This document shows, piece by piece, positions 43,022-44,585 of a DNA stretch of 44,585 bases. The position numbers and the translations under genes are program-made. Location of the stretch: contig JALSTI010000198.1 of NCBI GenBank assembly GCA_026983795.1, positions 1-44,585 of the forward strand, written 5' to 3'. A model generated the notes under the pieces. It made no database searches. It saw only the letters and a list, made by a program, of their open reading frames with translations, and had not been told where the DNA came from. Source of the stretch: Melioribacteraceae bacterium (lineage in GTDB: Bacteria; Bacteroidota; Ignavibacteria; Ignavibacteriales; Melioribacteraceae). Positions within the stretch are counted from its first letter, which is position 1, and the number at the start of each line of letters is the position of its first letter.

Positions 43022-44413
43022 ATGATATACTTCAAAAATTATCTTGAAAATCAATCTTTAACACGGATAAAACACAGACCAATGTTTATCGCACGGTTTT
43101 TTATTTTGCCTGTTATTTTATTTCTTGTTTTCAATTCAGCTGCGCATGCCCAAACAAATAAGTCCGTTGTAAAAAAAACATATTACAAAAACGGACAAAT
43201 AAAAACCGAAGGAACTTACATAAACGGATTAAAGGACGGAGTTTATAAGGAATATTATAAAAACGGAAATCTATGGAAAGAATGGAATTTTAAAAACGGT
43301 TTGGAAGAAGGTCCTTCATATTGGTATTTCGAAGACGGTACGTTAAGTATGATTTGGAATTATAAACACGGTAAGTTGGAAGGTAAATCCAAATGGTATT
43401 ATGAAACCGGCGAATTGTGGGCAACACCTAATTTTGTTAACGGAAAAAGAGAAGGTTATACCGAAACTTATTATAAAGACGGTAAATTGCAAGGTGTGTG
43501 GAAATACAAAAACGGAAAATTAAACGGTATATCAAAAATATTTTTTAAAAACGGTAAAGTGGAAGTCGAAAGAAATTACGTAAATGGGAAATTAGAAGGA
43601 ATTAGTAAAGTTTATAACGATTACGGCGGCGTTGCTTTGGAAGCTAATTACAAAAACGGTAAATTGGACGGCACATCTTATATATACTATCCTGACGGTT
43701 CAATTAAAGTCGTAGATACTTACATTCGCGGTCAAATTGTTAAAAGAAAACGATACGATATTGTAGGAAACTTCGACAAAATTGAAGAAAGTTTCGCAGA
43801 TTATTACGGTAACGGAATCGTAAAATCGGAACAGCATTTTAAAGAAGGCAAGCTCGACGGAATTAATAAATATTATTATGAAAGCGGTTTTAGAAAATCA
43901 ATCTTAAATTTTGATAACGGTTCGCTTAACGGTATTTGTAAATATTACATCGACGGCGGTATATTAAATAAGATTGTAAACTTTAACGGAAATATTAAAA
44001 ACGGACTTGAAACAAATTACGACAGCTTGGGAAGAAAACTTAGCGAACTGAATTTTGTAAACGGTATATTACAAGATACTTGTAAATATTTTTATCCGCC
44101 GGGGAAATTAAGTAAAATTGAAATTTACGTAAACGGCAAATTAAATGGCATAGCTGTGGAGTTTTATCCAAACGGTAAAAAGAAAACCGAAATAAAATTT
44201 TATAACGGTAAAAAAGAAGGTATGGCAACTTGGTATTTTGAATCGGGCGAAATATCCAAATACGGTTATTATAAAAATGATTTACTCGACGGAAAATTTT
44301 ACGAGTACTATTCTTCAGGCTTGTTAAAACGCGAAGCCGAATATTCCAACGGAAAATTATTGAGTGAAATACTTTACAATGAGAACGGCTCTTTAAAAAC
44401 TACTTCCAAATAA
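43022..44413 (+). CDS. Secreted YwqK/MORN_2-type repeat protein
   Basis: A 463-residue protein built almost wholly from about 17 tandem units of roughly 24 residues with the pattern Y-Y-x-N/D-G-x-x-x-x-x-x-x-Y/F-x-N-G-x-x-x-G. This is the YwqK/MORN_2 repeat often labelled as an antitoxin family in automatic annotation, a label with little functional support here. Unit 8 (about residues 225-250) is degenerate and splits the array. A signal peptide is evident (FILPVILFLVFNSAAHA, then QTNKS). The ATG at 43082 would place it exactly at the N-terminus, so that later start is quite possible; neither start has a clear ribosome-binding site. No toxin gene is adjacent. Confidence 0.85.
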   Translation: MIYFKNYLENQSLTRIKHRPMFIARFFILPVILFLVFNSAAHAQTNKSVVKKTYYKNGQIKTEGTYINGLKDGVYKEYYKNGNLWKEWNFKNGLEEGPSYWYFEDGTLSMIWNYKHGKLEGKSKWYYETGELWATPNFVNGKREGYTETYYKDGKLQGVWKYKNGKLNGISKIFFKNGKVEVERNYVNGKLEGISKVYNDYGGVALEANYKNGKLDGTSYIYYPDGSIKVVDTYIRGQIVKRKRYDIVGNFDKIEESFADYYGNGIVKSEQHFKEGKLDGINKYYYESGFRKSILNFDNGSLNGICKYYIDGGILNKIVNFNGNIKNGLETNYDSLGRKLSELNFVNGILQDTCKYFYPPGKLSKIEIYVNGKLNGIAVEFYPNGKKKTEIKFYNGKKEGMATWYFESGEISKYGYYKNDLLDGKFYEYYSSGLLKREAEYSNGKLLSEILYNENGSLKTTSK

Positions 44414-44431
44414 TTAGTTCAAGATTATTTT

Positions 44432-44585
44432 TTATTTTCCTAAACTATTAACCGGAATCTTAACTTCCGAACTTCCGGTTTTGATATAAAGCGCAGATTT
44501 TCTTTTTATAATTTTAAGTGTTGTAAAAGGTTTTAATTTTACCGGAATTCCGGTTTGCTTACCTGTTACAAGATTAATTGTTTCC
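44432..44585 (-). CDS. 3' end of an unidentified reverse-strand gene, cut by window edge
   Basis: On the minus strand an open frame enters from the right edge (first full codon ending at 44584) and runs 50 codons to a stop at 44432-44434. It has no internal start, so it must be the C-terminus of a larger gene. The residues (NLVTGKQTGIPVKLKPFTTLKI and KTGSSEVKIPV) look like strands of a C-terminal beta-sandwich, such as those that close some glycoside hydrolases, but 50 residues do not allow a family call. It converges on the YwqK-repeat gene with an 18-base gap. Confidence 0.55.
   Translation of the reverse strand, partial: ETINLVTGKQTGIPVKLKPFTTLKIIKRKSALYIKTGSSEVKIPVNSLGK

Noticed and set aside
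44541-44554. Perfect 14-bp palindrome ACCGGAATTCCGGT
   Set aside because: It falls inside the partial reverse-strand coding frame, has no T-run, and is explained by the codons there.
1-44585. Search by eye for mobile elements, CRISPR arrays, toxin-antitoxin pairs, defence genes, tRNAs and integration sites
   Set aside because: No transposase, integrase, direct-repeat array or tRNA-like cloverleaf was seen; nearly all DNA is occupied by core or envelope genes.

Overview
The window is a gene-dense, AT-rich (roughly one-third GC by eye) chromosomal segment with short intergenic gaps. I see no phage, insertion sequence, CRISPR array, tRNA or rRNA. The gene content points to a Gram-negative member of the Bacteroidota/Ignavibacteriota side of the FCB group, most likely an Ignavibacteria-like organism. 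Supporting features are an Omp85 protein, a TonB-dependent receptor with a carboxypeptidase-like N-terminal domain, Mla/MCE lipid transport genes, a GWxTD-domain protein, a TatD-radical SAM fusion and a secreted YwqK-type repeat protein. The lineage is an inference from gene content. Several genes have clear Shine-Dalgarno sequences, unlike many Bacteroidia.

Layout. 1-8.5 kb (+): a GWxTD protein cut by the left edge, a PfkB sugar kinase, an Omp85/TamA-like barrel, a UbiA prenyltransferase, rnhB, a YraN nuclease-like protein, and an MlaE-MlaF-MlaD lipid transporter. 8.7-11.5 kb (+): uvrA, preceded by two palindromes. 11.5-16.2 kb (-): aroB-aroK (overlapping), a small outer-membrane barrel, and a large membrane-anchored SurA/PpiD-type chaperone with its own terminator. 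16.5-18.8 kb (+): a 70-residue membrane protein next to a sodium:solute symporter with a soluble tail, closed by a bidirectional terminator. 18.9-24.9 kb (-): a continuous run hrcA-grpE-dnaJ-comEA-like-unknown-pilM-like-rsmD-coaD. 25.2-32.6 kb (+): purM, a lipoprotein, a TonB receptor, the TatD-radical SAM fusion, dacB and prmA. 32.6-33.8 kb (-): a MarR regulator and a YgjP-like metallopeptidase. 33.8-42.1 kb (+): the menaquinone cluster menF-menD-menH-menB-menA-menC-menE, met tail-to-tail by a hotdog thioesterase that probably supplies the DHNA-CoA hydrolase step. 42.6-44.4 kb (+): a membrane-anchored thioredoxin and a 17-unit YwqK repeat protein. The right edge holds the 3' end of a reverse-strand gene.

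How the parts fit. aroB/aroK feed chorismate synthesis, and the men cluster converts chorismate to demethylmenaquinone; the final methyltransferase (MenG/UbiE) is not here. Omp85, Mla, SurA/PpiD, DacB and the TonB receptor serve the cell envelope. hrcA-grpE-dnaJ is the heat-shock unit.

Most of the window is ordinary core genome. I found no convincing wholly new system. The best leads are the non-CIRCE palindromes upstream of hrcA, the PilM-like/ComEA genes riding in the heat-shock run, the symporter with its small partner and unknown tail, the TatD-radical SAM fusion, and the GGGP-type prenyltransferase.
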